Below, piece by piece: positions 36,701 through 43,775 of a stretch of 64,000 nt of DNA. A program made the position numbers and the translations under genes. Origin of the DNA: Bacteroidia bacterium (GTDB lineage: Bacteria; Bacteroidota; Bacteroidia; J057); assembly GCA_030430575.1 (NCBI GenBank), contig JAUIKF010000022.1, positions 1-64,000 on the forward strand, read 5' to 3'. Each line of letters starts with the position of its first letter. Within the stretch, counting starts at the first letter, position 1. Below the pieces are notes generated by a model. That model saw nothing but the letters and a program-made list of their open reading frames with translations, did not search any database and was not told the origin of the DNA.

Positions 36701-38084
36701 GGCAGGGGTAAATATTCCTGATATTTATTTTGGGAAAACTGCCACCCTCTCATCCATGCGGCTGATTGACCCGAAAGTGAAATTGCTTCAACCCCTTTAT
36801 CAGGAAGGAGATTCTTCCCAGGGGAAGGATATAGCTCAATTGCTCAATCCGCATATTTACCCCTTGATCTCTTCTTTCCTGACATATCTCCATATTGAAG
36901 AAATCGAGGTGCAGGATACCCAAGTAGATGCCATGCTGAGGGATCAAGTCCCGCTTAGCTTGGGAAGCATTAACCTAACATTGAAACACTTCGAACTCAA
37001 GGAAACCTATACCGCAGGAGACCGAAAGTTCTTCCATTCGGAGCATGTAGAACTCAGGGCAAAAGATTGGCGCTTTGGATTGCCTGACAGCATGTATTGG
37101 GTGGAGGTAGATGAAATGGGCTTGATGTCGTGTGAAGACAGTTTTTTTGTGAAAGGGATTTCGCTGATCCCTCGATATGGCATGTACGAATTTGGGCGAG
37201 CGTATGGAAAAGTGACGGATCGGATCGAGATGGAAGTGGACTTAGTGGGAGGAAAGGGCTTGGATATTTGGCGGGCACTAACTGAACAGCGCTTCCGCGC
37301 CTCCCGCTTCCACGTCGACGGCATGGCCTTCGACATCTTTCGGGATAAGAAACTGCCGCCTGACGTTTTCTACCACCGCCGTTTGCCACAGCGTCTTGTG
37401 CGAGAGTTCCCTTATTACATACATGTGGATTCAGCCTTTGTAAACGACGGCAAAGTCACCTATCGAGAACGCGCAGAGGATGGAGATATTCCAGGGGTAG
37501 TCGACCTGACGCATATGTGGGCCACAGTATCCAACATTTCCAATGATTCCCTTTTTCTCAGTCAAAATATAGAAACAGTCATTGATGGTCAAGCACGTAT
37601 CATGAAGTCAGGTAATATGCGGACACGGATACGAATGGTCATTAGCGATACATCGGATACTTTTTCCTATACGGGGATTTTGGGCAAAATGGACTTCACT
37701 GAGTTTAATCCTATGGCCGAGCCCGCGTTAAATATTTCCATTAAAGACGGCCTTGTCAAGAAGGTATTGTTCAATGCCACTGCGAATCGCCATGAAGTGC
37801 GCGGACGCATGCGCTTTTATTATAATGATCTCCGGATCAAGGTCCTCAAGAAAAATAAAGACCGCTCCCGTGGATTTACTTCCTTCTTGGCGAATTCCTT
37901 TGTCGTCCGTGGCGATAACCCCAATAAACGCTTTTTGCGCATTGGCAAAATCTATTATGAACGAGATTCTGGTCGCTCTATCTTCAACTACTGGGTCAAG
38001 GGGCTGCTCAGTGGGGTGAAATCTAGTGTCGGTACAACTAGTAAGCTGGACCGGATCAAGAATCTGTTTAGAATGCCTGAGTAG
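33711..38084 (+). CDS. Giant AsmA-like inner-membrane-anchored repeat protein
   Basis: A 1457-residue protein with one N-terminal membrane helix (about 10-30) and a long periplasmic part. The first block (GPTLAGRLSKQIHEASQGVYW then LNLFNGSLVLRDFSMKPD) is typical of AsmA-like proteins. The body is a tandem array: a header of the form LYSLI..YL.SL.V..LEV..G.F recurs near residues 152, 337, 516, 696, 870, 1050 and, degenerate, 1240, a period of about 180. Each unit continues with ..ISV.I.NF.LDS....FYADDI.V...Y....PDS.Y....G..G.ST. AsmA-like/TamB/YhdP proteins form hydrophobic grooves that move phospholipid across the periplasm. The pairing with an acyltransferase gene supports that role, which is inference here. 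Confidence 0.8.
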   Translation: MALSKPWRRVFWIAAVILLILLSVQVYAFFYLGPTLAGRLSKQIHEASQGVYWVESKDANLNLFNGSLVLRDFSMKPDTSRHQQLSQEGKATANLYHVEIPRLSIQGMSVYDALKTKKLDITRLQVERPEIQLVHQPLLKRAPTDSFRIKNLYSLTNGYLTSLSIASLEVRHGTFRFNPQRQFSQNAFAAREISLKIKNFQLDSAASFQVDRSFYAEEIELGVDIRNYSFVTPDSAYEIRIGNIGLSTTKNEAFASNIHVKPRFQKFATYRFEGKSIPPTAELEVPKLLLTGVDFGEIYFDRVVNLDGLKVDQPRLRLTGTQKEKPFATNRRPPSLYELYPKLKPYLKGISVNEVEVSQGEIWKKAMIDDTLHQASLQGIEISLRNFQLDSIAKQRLLQAEDIRLEVKKYDFRVGDDAYRINGKNLWLSTQSQFLLADSLRLIPGPNAMRASRGKPQVYEAFLPMFVIEGVDASRTYFERVLDVNKIHLGGPTFKLTNYPHVEREQVSELAQADFYDLISSSLNSLLVRDLELEEGEFLFNLDNDRSRNAFEAKDISVQVINFRLDSTTRKLAQQPFYADDISVQMNVQDYSIMAPDSNHQMTIGKLGISTQDSVIFAEGISVRPTPRARAIPDSLKPNLYEMDVPKFQLKGLSTLELYLEKTLSLQEVRIERPLVRFDTYAAYRKDTFAFQPENLHQLIVDYISILSVDRLVLENGTYHQTIHSPDTSLGITLPAVWLELTEFWLDSMTVMGPDNLLFAKEIQAKVKGIQQNLDSLYVLQIGEWGLSTQERTFYMNGVELYSEDEDFILDNMYEATIPHLRIAGMEAYEAIVDRELNVDSILIQRPELMMTNYPVVQKEKLDSLAQSDLYSLISGYLKSLQVGSLQVADGSFKFRDEAEGLDRDFTADELSVQISNFRLDSAAQRQTNNPFYADDIAANLNINHYQFILPDSSYIFQAGRIGVSTGGAGIEVDSIRLIPLKVEGQGADVLIPRLQLAGVNIPDIYFGKTATLSSMRLIDPKVKLLQPLYQEGDSSQGKDIAQLLNPHIYPLISSFLTYLHIEEIEVQDTQVDAMLRDQVPLSLGSINLTLKHFELKETYTAGDRKFFHSEHVELRAKDWRFGLPDSMYWVEVDEMGLMSCEDSFFVKGISLIPRYGMYEFGRAYGKVTDRIEMEVDLVGGKGLDIWRALTEQRFRASRFHVDGMAFDIFRDKKLPPDVFYHRRLPQRLVREFPYYIHVDSAFVNDGKVTYRERAEDGDIPGVVDLTHMWATVSNISNDSLFLSQNIETVIDGQARIMKSGNMRTRIRMVISDTSDTFSYTGILGKMDFTEFNPMAEPALNISIKDGLVKKVLFNATANRHEVRGRMRFYYNDLRIKVLKKNKDRSRGFTSFLANSFVVRGDNPNKRFLRIGKIYYERDSGRSIFNYWVKGLLSGVKSSVGTTSKLDRIKNLFRMPE

Positions 38085-38127
38085 GGGAAAGAAGAATGAA
38101 AAATTAACAATGGAGAATGGAGAGATG

Positions 38128-38205
38128 AACCATATAAGACATTTAAGGGCATATAAGGTCCAAAAAGCCTGTTTCCTTAAATGTTCTTATATTCCTTATA
38201 TGGTT
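38128..38205. repeat. Palindromic spacer repeat, CCATATAAG family (copy 2)
   Basis: Left arm AACCATATAAGACATTTAAGG and right arm ...CTTATATTCCTTATATGGTT pair imperfectly around a loop near 38165. It follows the AsmA-like gene by about 45 bp and precedes the ECF sigma factor gene; it could end transcription of the lipid operon. Confidence 0.8.
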
Positions 38206-38315
38206 CAATAAATATGCTTTTTCATCCATTTCAAAGATCCATGTCCCTCCAAAATAATTCACGCAAGTTTTTCCATCACTTGACATCTAATGTAGGAGTC
38301 AAGATGATTTAATCA

Positions 38316-38906
38316 ATGTTAACCTCAATCCGCTTGAAGCATTCGGATCAGCAATTGGCGCAGCGCTTGGGCGTGAAAGACGAAGGCGCATTCAAAGCCT
38401 TAGTGGATCGCTTTCAGGAGAAGGTGCTCAATACCTGCTTGGGATTTGTGCCCAATAGAGAAGATGCTGAAGACTTGACCCAGGAGGTTTTTTGGGAAGT
38501 ACATCGGTCGATCGAGCAGTTTCGTGCTGAAGCAAAACTCTCTACCTGGATTTATCGGATAGCGGTAAATAAGTCTCTGGAACATATCCGAAGAAATAAA
38601 CGCCAAAAGCGGCAGAGCCAATTGCAATCCCTGTTTGGGATACGGGATGCTGCGGCTCCACATGCTTCGCGCCTGGATCATCCAGGCCTTAGCCTGGAGA
38701 ACAAGGAAAGAGCAGAAGTGCTCTTTGGCGCCATAGATAAATTGCCTGAAAATCAGCGTATTGCATTTACCCTAGCGAAGGTGGAAGGCCTGAGCTATCA
38801 AGAAATCGTGGAGGTCATGGGCGTGAGTTTGGGCTCGGTAGAATCCTTGGTATTTCGCGCAAGAAAAAAGTTAAAAGAACATCTATACGCATACTATAAG
38901 GAATGA
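38316..38906 (+). CDS. ECF-subfamily RNA polymerase sigma factor
   Basis: A 196-residue ECF (sigma-70 family) factor. Region 2 is at about 25-95 (LVDRFQEKVLNTCLGFVPNREDAEDLTQEVFWEVHRSIEQFR, with KLSTWIYRIAVNKSLEHIRR), and region 4 at about 135-190 (LPENQRIAFTLAKVEGLSYQEIVEVMGVSLGSVESLVFRARKKL). It directs RNA polymerase to a stress or envelope regulon. A small membrane protein gene likely to encode its anti-sigma factor follows, and a Spy-like periplasmic protein comes next, an arrangement typical of envelope stress modules. The start at 38316 has no clear ribosome binding site, as usual in this phylum. Confidence 0.92.
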   Translation: MLTSIRLKHSDQQLAQRLGVKDEGAFKALVDRFQEKVLNTCLGFVPNREDAEDLTQEVFWEVHRSIEQFRAEAKLSTWIYRIAVNKSLEHIRRNKRQKRQSQLQSLFGIRDAAAPHASRLDHPGLSLENKERAEVLFGAIDKLPENQRIAFTLAKVEGLSYQEIVEVMGVSLGSVESLVFRARKKLKEHLYAYYKE

Positions 38907-38967
38907 ATAAAAATTAAAATGAAAGTTAAAATCAAAGTATGAACTGATTTTCAGTGAGTTATAGATG

Positions 38968-38989
38968 AATAACTGAAGAGTTATTTTTT
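38968..38989 (+). terminator. Rho-independent terminator downstream of the ECF sigma gene
   Basis: AATAACT-GAAG-AGTTATT forms a perfect 7-bp stem with a 4-nt loop followed directly by T4. It lies about 60 bp after the sigma factor stop and before the anti-sigma candidate, so that gene may be transcribed partly from its own promoter or by read-through. Confidence 0.5.
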
Positions 38990-39010
38990 CTTCATTCCTA
39001 AGAAGAATTT

Positions 39011-39089
39011 ATGATTGACCAATTATTTATTCTTGATTGACGACTGACAAAATGGAATCAATAATCAATCAATGTATCAATCAATAATT
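39011..39089. repeat. Palindromic spacer repeat, AATCAATAAT family
   Basis: Left arm about 39011-39041 (ATGATTGACC...TTGATTGAC) and right arm about 39055-39089 (AATCAATAATCAATCAATG...). It lies immediately before the anti-sigma candidate start codon (39092), so translation would begin next to the base of the stem. Confidence 0.5.
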
Positions 39090-39091
39090 TT

Positions 39092-39412
39092 ATGGACACA
39101 CCTAAACACATTGACCAGGAGGTAGAAAAGACCTTAGGCGTCTTAGACGAGCTAGAGCGGGTGGAGGGAAATCCCTTTTTGTATAGCCGCTTGGAGGCCA
39201 AGCTGGCCGCTGAAAGCCAGGCTGTCAAGAAGCCCTTTCTGGCACCTGCCCTTCGCTGGGCAGCTATGCTGATTATCTTGATCGTCGCCAATATTTTCAC
39301 CTTTACCCAACTGACGCCTACAGATCCCCAAATGACTGAGCTAGCCGCCCTGGCTAGTGACTATGCATGGGATAGCAGTACACAGTCTTATTATGAAAAT
39401 TGGAGTGAGTAA
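39092..39412 (+). CDS. Small membrane protein, probable anti-sigma factor
   Basis: A 106-residue bitopic protein: soluble acidic N-terminus of about 50 residues (MDTPKHIDQEVEKTLGVLDELERVEGN, in parts), one membrane helix at about 53-74 (RWAAMLIILIVANIFTF) and a short periplasmic tail. It directly follows the ECF sigma gene and has the topology of small anti-sigma factors, although no ZAS zinc motif (HxxxCxxC) is present. The assignment therefore rests on topology and gene order only. Confidence 0.55.
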   Translation: MDTPKHIDQEVEKTLGVLDELERVEGNPFLYSRLEAKLAAESQAVKKPFLAPALRWAAMLIILIVANIFTFTQLTPTDPQMTELAALASDYAWDSSTQSYYENWSE

Positions 39413-39420
39413 AAAAAGAA

Positions 39421-39469
39421 AGACCTCGGAGGCTTTTAACACGATTTGCTGATTAAACCTCCGAGGTCT
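39421..39469. terminator. GACCTCGGAGG hairpin between anti-sigma and Spy-like genes
   Basis: AGACCTCGGAGG (39421-39432) and CCTCCGAGGTCT (39458-39469) form a perfect 12-bp stem. The inner TTTAA/TTAAA can extend it. No T-tract follows on the plus strand, but an A-rich run precedes it, giving T-tract termination on the minus strand and perhaps attenuation on the plus strand. The downstream gene starts 10 bp later. Confidence 0.6.
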
Positions 39470-39479
39470 CCACAAAACT

Positions 39480-39986
39480 ATGAATCACTTTAACCATCAA
39501 CGGAGCAACTGGATCATCGGAATTCTAGTGGTCTTGAACCTAGGGACTCTGTTGGCCATTTGGCTGACGCGAGCGCCAGAACCGGCAAGACCTGATATGC
39601 CACATCGGGTAGATCGCTTTCTGGAAAAGGCGCTAGAACTGACCCCAGAACAAGCCGCGCAATTCGAAGACTTGCGCTCCGGACATCATCAGACCATGCG
39701 CCAGTATTTCGACACTCAGCGCGACAATCGCCAATTGATGCTCAAGAAGTTGACTGCCAGTCCTCCTGACACGGCTGCCGCACATCGCATCGCTGCGCTC
39801 ATCGGCGAACAACAAACAGCGCTTGAAGAGCTGATGATCGGGCACTATTCCCAGCTTCGGCAAGTCTGTACACCCGCTCAGCAAGAGAAGCTTGGGGAGG
39901 TATTTATGAAAGCTCTTATGCGACGGGGACCAGGGGGCAGGCCAGGAGGTGGTCCGCCGGGGAGAGGGCGGAGGAGACACCCTTAG
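39480..39986 (+). CDS. Spy/CpxP-like periplasmic (LTxxQ / heavy-metal-sensor type) protein
   Basis: A 168-residue protein with an N-terminal membrane helix (about 11-29), then a helical domain beginning ALELTPEQAAQFEDLRSGHHQTMRQYF and repeating CTPAQQEKLGEVF, the LTxxQ hallmark of the Spy/CpxP/CnrX family of periplasmic chaperones and metal/stress sensors. The C-terminal tail is a Gly/Pro/Arg-rich low-complexity stretch. Proximity to an ECF sigma factor and anti-sigma suggests an envelope-stress or metal-response module similar in logic to CnrX-CnrY-CnrH, although that parallel is inference. Confidence 0.75.
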   Translation: MNHFNHQRSNWIIGILVVLNLGTLLAIWLTRAPEPARPDMPHRVDRFLEKALELTPEQAAQFEDLRSGHHQTMRQYFDTQRDNRQLMLKKLTASPPDTAAAHRIAALIGEQQTALEELMIGHYSQLRQVCTPAQQEKLGEVFMKALMRRGPGGRPGGGPPGRGRRRHP

Positions 39987-40075
39987 GGAAAAATTAAGGC
40001 CTTTTATCAATACCAAAAAACCTGTCAAAATGTGGGAAACTTTGTGTATTTTAAGGCCATTAAAATGGTTAGATT

Positions 40076-40378
40076 ATGAAGGGAGATACAAAGCCTATGA
40101 TTTCAAAACGTGTCTTTTGGGACATTGATTATGAGTCTTTAGACTATGAAAAAGACCAATTTTTTATTATTGATAGAGTGATGAATTATGGCCTTTGGGA
40201 TGATTTTATAGCGATTATGAGGTATTATGGGAAAGAGGTAGTTAAAAAAGAGATTGTCAAATCACCTTACCTCAAAAAAAAGGTACTCAATTTTTTATGT
40301 TTTTATTTTGGGCTTAGTTTAATTGATTTTAAATGTTATTCACAGAGACTGTCACAGGAGCAACACTGGAGCTTTTAA
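40076..40378 (+). CDS. DUF6922 family protein, probable antitoxin of the AbiEii pair
   Basis: A 100-residue protein. RVFWDIDYESLDYEKDQFFIIDRVMNYGLWDDF at the front and RLSQEQHWSF at the end fit the DUF6922 family, which in Bacteroidota regularly precedes nucleotidyltransferase toxins. It overlaps the downstream toxin gene by 46 bp, a tight coupling typical of toxin-antitoxin pairs. It would act as the antitoxin or a DNA-binding regulator. The DNA is markedly AT-rich, so the pair is probably a mobile accessory module. Upstream at about 40033-40060 the AT-rich leader shows no exact -7 box. Confidence 0.7.
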   Translation: MKGDTKPMISKRVFWDIDYESLDYEKDQFFIIDRVMNYGLWDDFIAIMRYYGKEVVKKEIVKSPYLKKKVLNFLCFYFGLSLIDFKCYSQRLSQEQHWSF

Positions 40379-40959
40379 GAGATTTAATGTTAAGACCTGA
40401 ATTGAAACAGTTTGGATTAGTGGGGGGGACAAATCTTTCGTTGAGGTTAGGGCATCGCTTGAGTATTGATTTGGACTTGTTTACCAATGAGCCTTTTGAT
40501 ACAGAACAGGTTTACATTGCACTAGAATCAAATTACTCCAATATTATACAGGCATCTCAAAGTGATTCAATGCTGTTTCTTTATATCAATGATGTGAAGA
40601 TTGATATGGTTTTATTGCCCTACCCTTATTTGAAGCCAGCGGAAGAAATAGATGGAATCCGCCTCGTTTCTATTGAAGATATTGCTGCGATGAAGCTGAG
40701 TGCTATTGCTAGGAGAGGAGTAAAAAAGGATTTTTGGGACATTGCAGAGCTTCTTGATATTTTCAGTATAGAAGAAATGATAGAGCTTTATAAAACGAAA
40801 TATAGCTCTCGCGATATTTTCTATCTTTTAAGATCATTGGTGTATTTTGAAGATGCAGAAGCTCAAAAGGACCCAGATGTGCTTAAAAAAGTGACTTGGA
40901 AGCAAGTAAAAGAGAAGGTGAAAATGGCTGTAAAAATGTATCTAGATGCTCAAGCGTAG
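40333..40959 (+). CDS. AbiEii/AbiGii-type nucleotidyltransferase toxin
   Basis: A 208-residue nucleotidyltransferase. The core signature LVGGTNLSLRLGHRLSIDLDLF (about 35-56, split here as GGTNLSLR and SIDLDLF) supplies the GG/S and D-x-D catalytic residues, and DVKIDMVLLPYPYL gives the third acidic residue. ARRGVKKDFWDIAELLDIFSIEEM is the helical motif typical of AbiEii toxins. In characterised systems such toxins modify RNA, including tRNA 3' ends (MenT), and some confer abortive phage resistance. Start ATG at 40333 lies inside the preceding gene; no closer start preserves the N-terminus. Confidence 0.85.
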   Translation: MLFTETVTGATLELLRDLMLRPELKQFGLVGGTNLSLRLGHRLSIDLDLFTNEPFDTEQVYIALESNYSNIIQASQSDSMLFLYINDVKIDMVLLPYPYLKPAEEIDGIRLVSIEDIAAMKLSAIARRGVKKDFWDIAELLDIFSIEEMIELYKTKYSSRDIFYLLRSLVYFEDAEAQKDPDVLKKVTWKQVKEKVKMAVKMYLDAQA

Positions 40960-40972
40960 AAAATTTTTCCAC

Positions 40973-42508
40973 ATGAAATTCCTCTCCTCCTTTCTCCTCC
41001 TTACCCTCATTTTTTCGCTCCCTACGATTGCTCAACAGCCCAATATCTTGCTGTATATCGTCGATGACGTCGGCGTAGACCCTATCCCCAATTATGCTGC
41101 GGGCAGTCAAAAAGCCCACATGCCAACCCTGGAAGCCCTGATGGATTCAGGACTTACCCTTGACAATGCATGGTCCAGTCCGCTTTGCTCACCGAGCCGT
41201 GCAAACATTTTGACAGGGAAATATGGCTTCCGGACCAATGTGCTGAGCCCAACCACATTTAGCCAATTAGATACTGCAGAAACTACCCTACATACTTATC
41301 TGGACCAAGTTTCCAATGGGATGTATAGCAGTAGTTTAATAGGTAAATGGCATTTGTCAGGACAAATGAATCCCGATAAAAACTATCCCGCAAAATGTGG
41401 GATTCCCCATTACGCTGGGAACTTGGGCGGAGCGGTTCAGGACTTTTGGGACTGGGATTTAGCCGTAAATGGGACGGTAACGCCTGAGGTGAGTTATCTT
41501 ACCTCCACCTATACGGATCTGGCTATTAATTGGATCAACCAACAAAACCAGCCCTGGTTCTGCTGGCTAGCCCATAACTCACCGCATGAACCGCTACATG
41601 TGCCGCCAGCACATATGCATGCGCAAGGCAATCTGCCCGCCGATCAGGATTCCATAGATGCGAATCCTTTCCCCTATTTTCAAGCGATGCTGGAAAGTAC
41701 AGATTATGAGTTGGGGCGGCTGCTTGATAGCTTGCCGCAAGCTGTGCGAGACAACACAGTAGTCATATTCATCGGCGACAATGGGACGCCTCGAAATGTA
41801 TTGCAAAGGCCTTATGCTGGCAAACAGTCGAAGTCTAGCCTCTATCAAGGAGGTATCCATGTGCCGATGGTCATAGCTGGACCTGGGATCACGAGGCAGG
41901 GGGAGAGAGAGGATGCTTTGATCAATTTTACGGACCTGTTTACTACAATAGTCGAATTGGCAGGATATCCTTTGCGTGAATATCACGATAGCAAGAGCTT
42001 TTGGCCGCTGCTCACTCAGGCAGGACCGAGTATCAGAAAGTGTGCTTATACGGAGAAGATAACAGACAATAACTCTGTCGCTGGATGGACGACTCGTGAC
42101 GAGACCTATAAATTGATTCGCTTTAGCGATGGGGTAGATGAGTTTTATGATTTGATCGCTGATCCATATGAAAAGAATAACCTGCTTTCAGGAACCCTCA
42201 CCCCCCAAGAACAAATGGCTTTTGACAACCTGGTGATCTGCAATCCCCAAGACGCTACTTCCATAGATGATTTACAGGCTGAAACCTCTTTGTTTCACCT
42301 TTACCCCAACCCTACTCGTTCAGCACTGTTTATTTCCCTCTCTACCAGGGCTCCTCAACCCTTCCAAATCATTACTCTGACAGGAAAAACCGTAATGAAA
42401 GGCCAGTTGGCGTTTGGAGAAAATCGTGTAGCGATTGAGCATCTACCCAATGGAATCTACGCGGTACAATTGGGAACAGAAGTGAAGCGATTTGTGGTAA
42501 ATGACTAA
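40973..42508 (+). CDS. Secreted sulfatase with T9SS C-terminal domain
   Basis: A 511-residue exported sulfatase. Signal peptide MKFLSSFLLLTLIFSLPTIAQ, metal ligands in YIVDDVGVD (about 30), and the formylglycine site C72-S-P-S-R in SPLCSPSRANILTGKYG, so a Cys-type sulfatase that needs a maturase. TVVIFIGDNGTPRNV supplies further metal ligands. The last 75 residues (LYPNPTRSALFISL...PNGIYAVQLGTEVKRFVVND) are a T9SS type A sorting domain. It probably desulfates an algal or animal polysaccharide outside the cell. The start at 40973 is taken because the upstream in-frame ATG at 40946 lies inside the toxin gene and spoils the signal peptide. Confidence 0.9.
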   Translation: MKFLSSFLLLTLIFSLPTIAQQPNILLYIVDDVGVDPIPNYAAGSQKAHMPTLEALMDSGLTLDNAWSSPLCSPSRANILTGKYGFRTNVLSPTTFSQLDTAETTLHTYLDQVSNGMYSSSLIGKWHLSGQMNPDKNYPAKCGIPHYAGNLGGAVQDFWDWDLAVNGTVTPEVSYLTSTYTDLAINWINQQNQPWFCWLAHNSPHEPLHVPPAHMHAQGNLPADQDSIDANPFPYFQAMLESTDYELGRLLDSLPQAVRDNTVVIFIGDNGTPRNVLQRPYAGKQSKSSLYQGGIHVPMVIAGPGITRQGEREDALINFTDLFTTIVELAGYPLREYHDSKSFWPLLTQAGPSIRKCAYTEKITDNNSVAGWTTRDETYKLIRFSDGVDEFYDLIADPYEKNNLLSGTLTPQEQMAFDNLVICNPQDATSIDDLQAETSLFHLYPNPTRSALFISLSTRAPQPFQIITLTGKTVMKGQLAFGENRVAIEHLPNGIYAVQLGTEVKRFVVND

Positions 42509-42585
42509 ACAAGCGGCGAAAGAAACCGTTTTTCCTTTATCTTTAGCCATTGAAAGCTTATAGTGAGCCAGCAATTCCCCATTTG

Positions 42586-42661
42586 AACCATATAAGAAAT
42601 ATAAGGGCATATAAGCAAAGAGAAAAACAACCTTAAATGAACTTATATGCCTTATATGGTT
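42586..42661. repeat. Palindromic spacer repeat, CCATATAAG family (copy 3)
   Basis: The left arm shares AACCATATAAGAAATATAAG with copy 1, and the right arm ends CCTTATATGGTT. It lies between the co-directional sulfatase and lipid kinase genes, 31 bp before the latter. Confidence 0.8.
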
Positions 42662-42692
42662 TAATCCAACATTACTTCCGAAACCGCCTCAC

Positions 42693-43598
42693 ATGCACAC
42701 CTTATTTATTACAAATTCACGCTCTGGAAGAAAGAAACGTGCCAATGAAATCGCAGACCGCGTGAATACCTATTATAAGGATGAGCTTGAAGCGGTGGAG
42801 GTCTGGGAAGTGGATTTTGAACAATTGGATCAAAAGCTGGTGGATTTTATCGCTGGTGGCGGGAAAAACATCTACGCCGTAGGCGGAGATGGGACGGTGA
42901 ATGCCATCGGTTCGCGACTTATTGGCAGCCCTATCAATTTTGGGGTGATCCCCACAGGTTCGGGCAATGGCTACGCTCGAAATTTGGGCTTCTCCATCAA
43001 AACGGCGCTCGCTGTGAAACAGACCAAAGAAGCGGAACCCATCCTGGTAGATGCTGCGAAGTTCAATGATATTCCCTTTCTCAATATTGCCGGCGTAGGC
43101 ATCGGCGCTGAAGTCGCCAAGAACTATGCCTCCACCCAGCGACGAGGACTGGCTCCTTATGTGAAAAAATCCGCTGCCTCTTTCCTTTCCTATAACCCCC
43201 AATCCTACGATCTCTACCTAGACGGTGAGCACCTTCACCTCGATCAGATTATGGGCATCGAAATTGCCAACGGCACCCAATGGGGCTATGAGGCCAAAGC
43301 GGCCCCGCTGGCAAGCTTGACAGATGGCCTGCTGGACGTGGTGGTGATCAAACAGATTCCATTGATTGAGGTGGCAGGCGTAGTGGCCAAATTATTCAGG
43401 GGAAAAGTAACCCGTTCCAAGCACATCGACATCTATCGCGCCAAGGAAATCCGCATCATGAGAGCCGAAGCAGGCGCCGCCCAAGTAGACGGAGAACCTT
43501 TTGAAGCAGGCCGTGAAATAGTGGTGAAAATCCAGGAAAAAGCCCTCAATCTCTTATTGCCGAATACGCTGACAGCGAAGAAGGTGGCGTCGTTGTAA
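42693..43598 (+). CDS. Diacylglycerol kinase-family lipid kinase
   Basis: A 301-residue cytoplasmic/peripheral kinase of the DAGK/YegS/sphingosine kinase family. Nucleotide-binding motif YAVGGDGTVNAIGSRL (about 61-76), the second block GVIPTGSGNGYARNLGF, and the C-terminal DGLLDVVVIK and AQVDGEPFEAG complete the DAGK catalytic fold. It would phosphorylate diacylglycerol or a related lipid with ATP. Not in an obvious operon. Start MHTLFITNSRSGRKK is the normal N-terminus of the family. Confidence 0.9.
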   Translation: MHTLFITNSRSGRKKRANEIADRVNTYYKDELEAVEVWEVDFEQLDQKLVDFIAGGGKNIYAVGGDGTVNAIGSRLIGSPINFGVIPTGSGNGYARNLGFSIKTALAVKQTKEAEPILVDAAKFNDIPFLNIAGVGIGAEVAKNYASTQRRGLAPYVKKSAASFLSYNPQSYDLYLDGEHLHLDQIMGIEIANGTQWGYEAKAAPLASLTDGLLDVVVIKQIPLIEVAGVVAKLFRGKVTRSKHIDIYRAKEIRIMRAEAGAAQVDGEPFEAGREIVVKIQEKALNLLLPNTLTAKKVASL

Positions 43599-43775
43599 GG
43601 AGGAAGCGTGCATTAATTAATGCCCGAATGTTTATTTACCCTAAAGTCAAATCAGAGGGAAAGATTGCAGAATAATGATTGCGGAACAAGGATTGAAGAT
43701 GGCCAAAAATTCATAACTTCTCCGATCATCACTCCGTGTTCGATATTCTGCAATCAAACGGGCCTAAAAAGGGAA
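43599..43775. repeat. Convergent spacer with perfect 14-bp palindrome and ACAAGGATTG-family repeat
   Basis: GCATTAATTAATGC at 43610-43623 is a perfect 14-bp palindrome. At 43663-43755 an ACAAGGATTG-family palindrome has outer arms GATTGCAGAAT and ATTCTGCAATC that pair exactly. It separates the lipid kinase (plus strand) from the CHAT gene (minus strand) and is the probable shared terminator. Confidence 0.65.
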
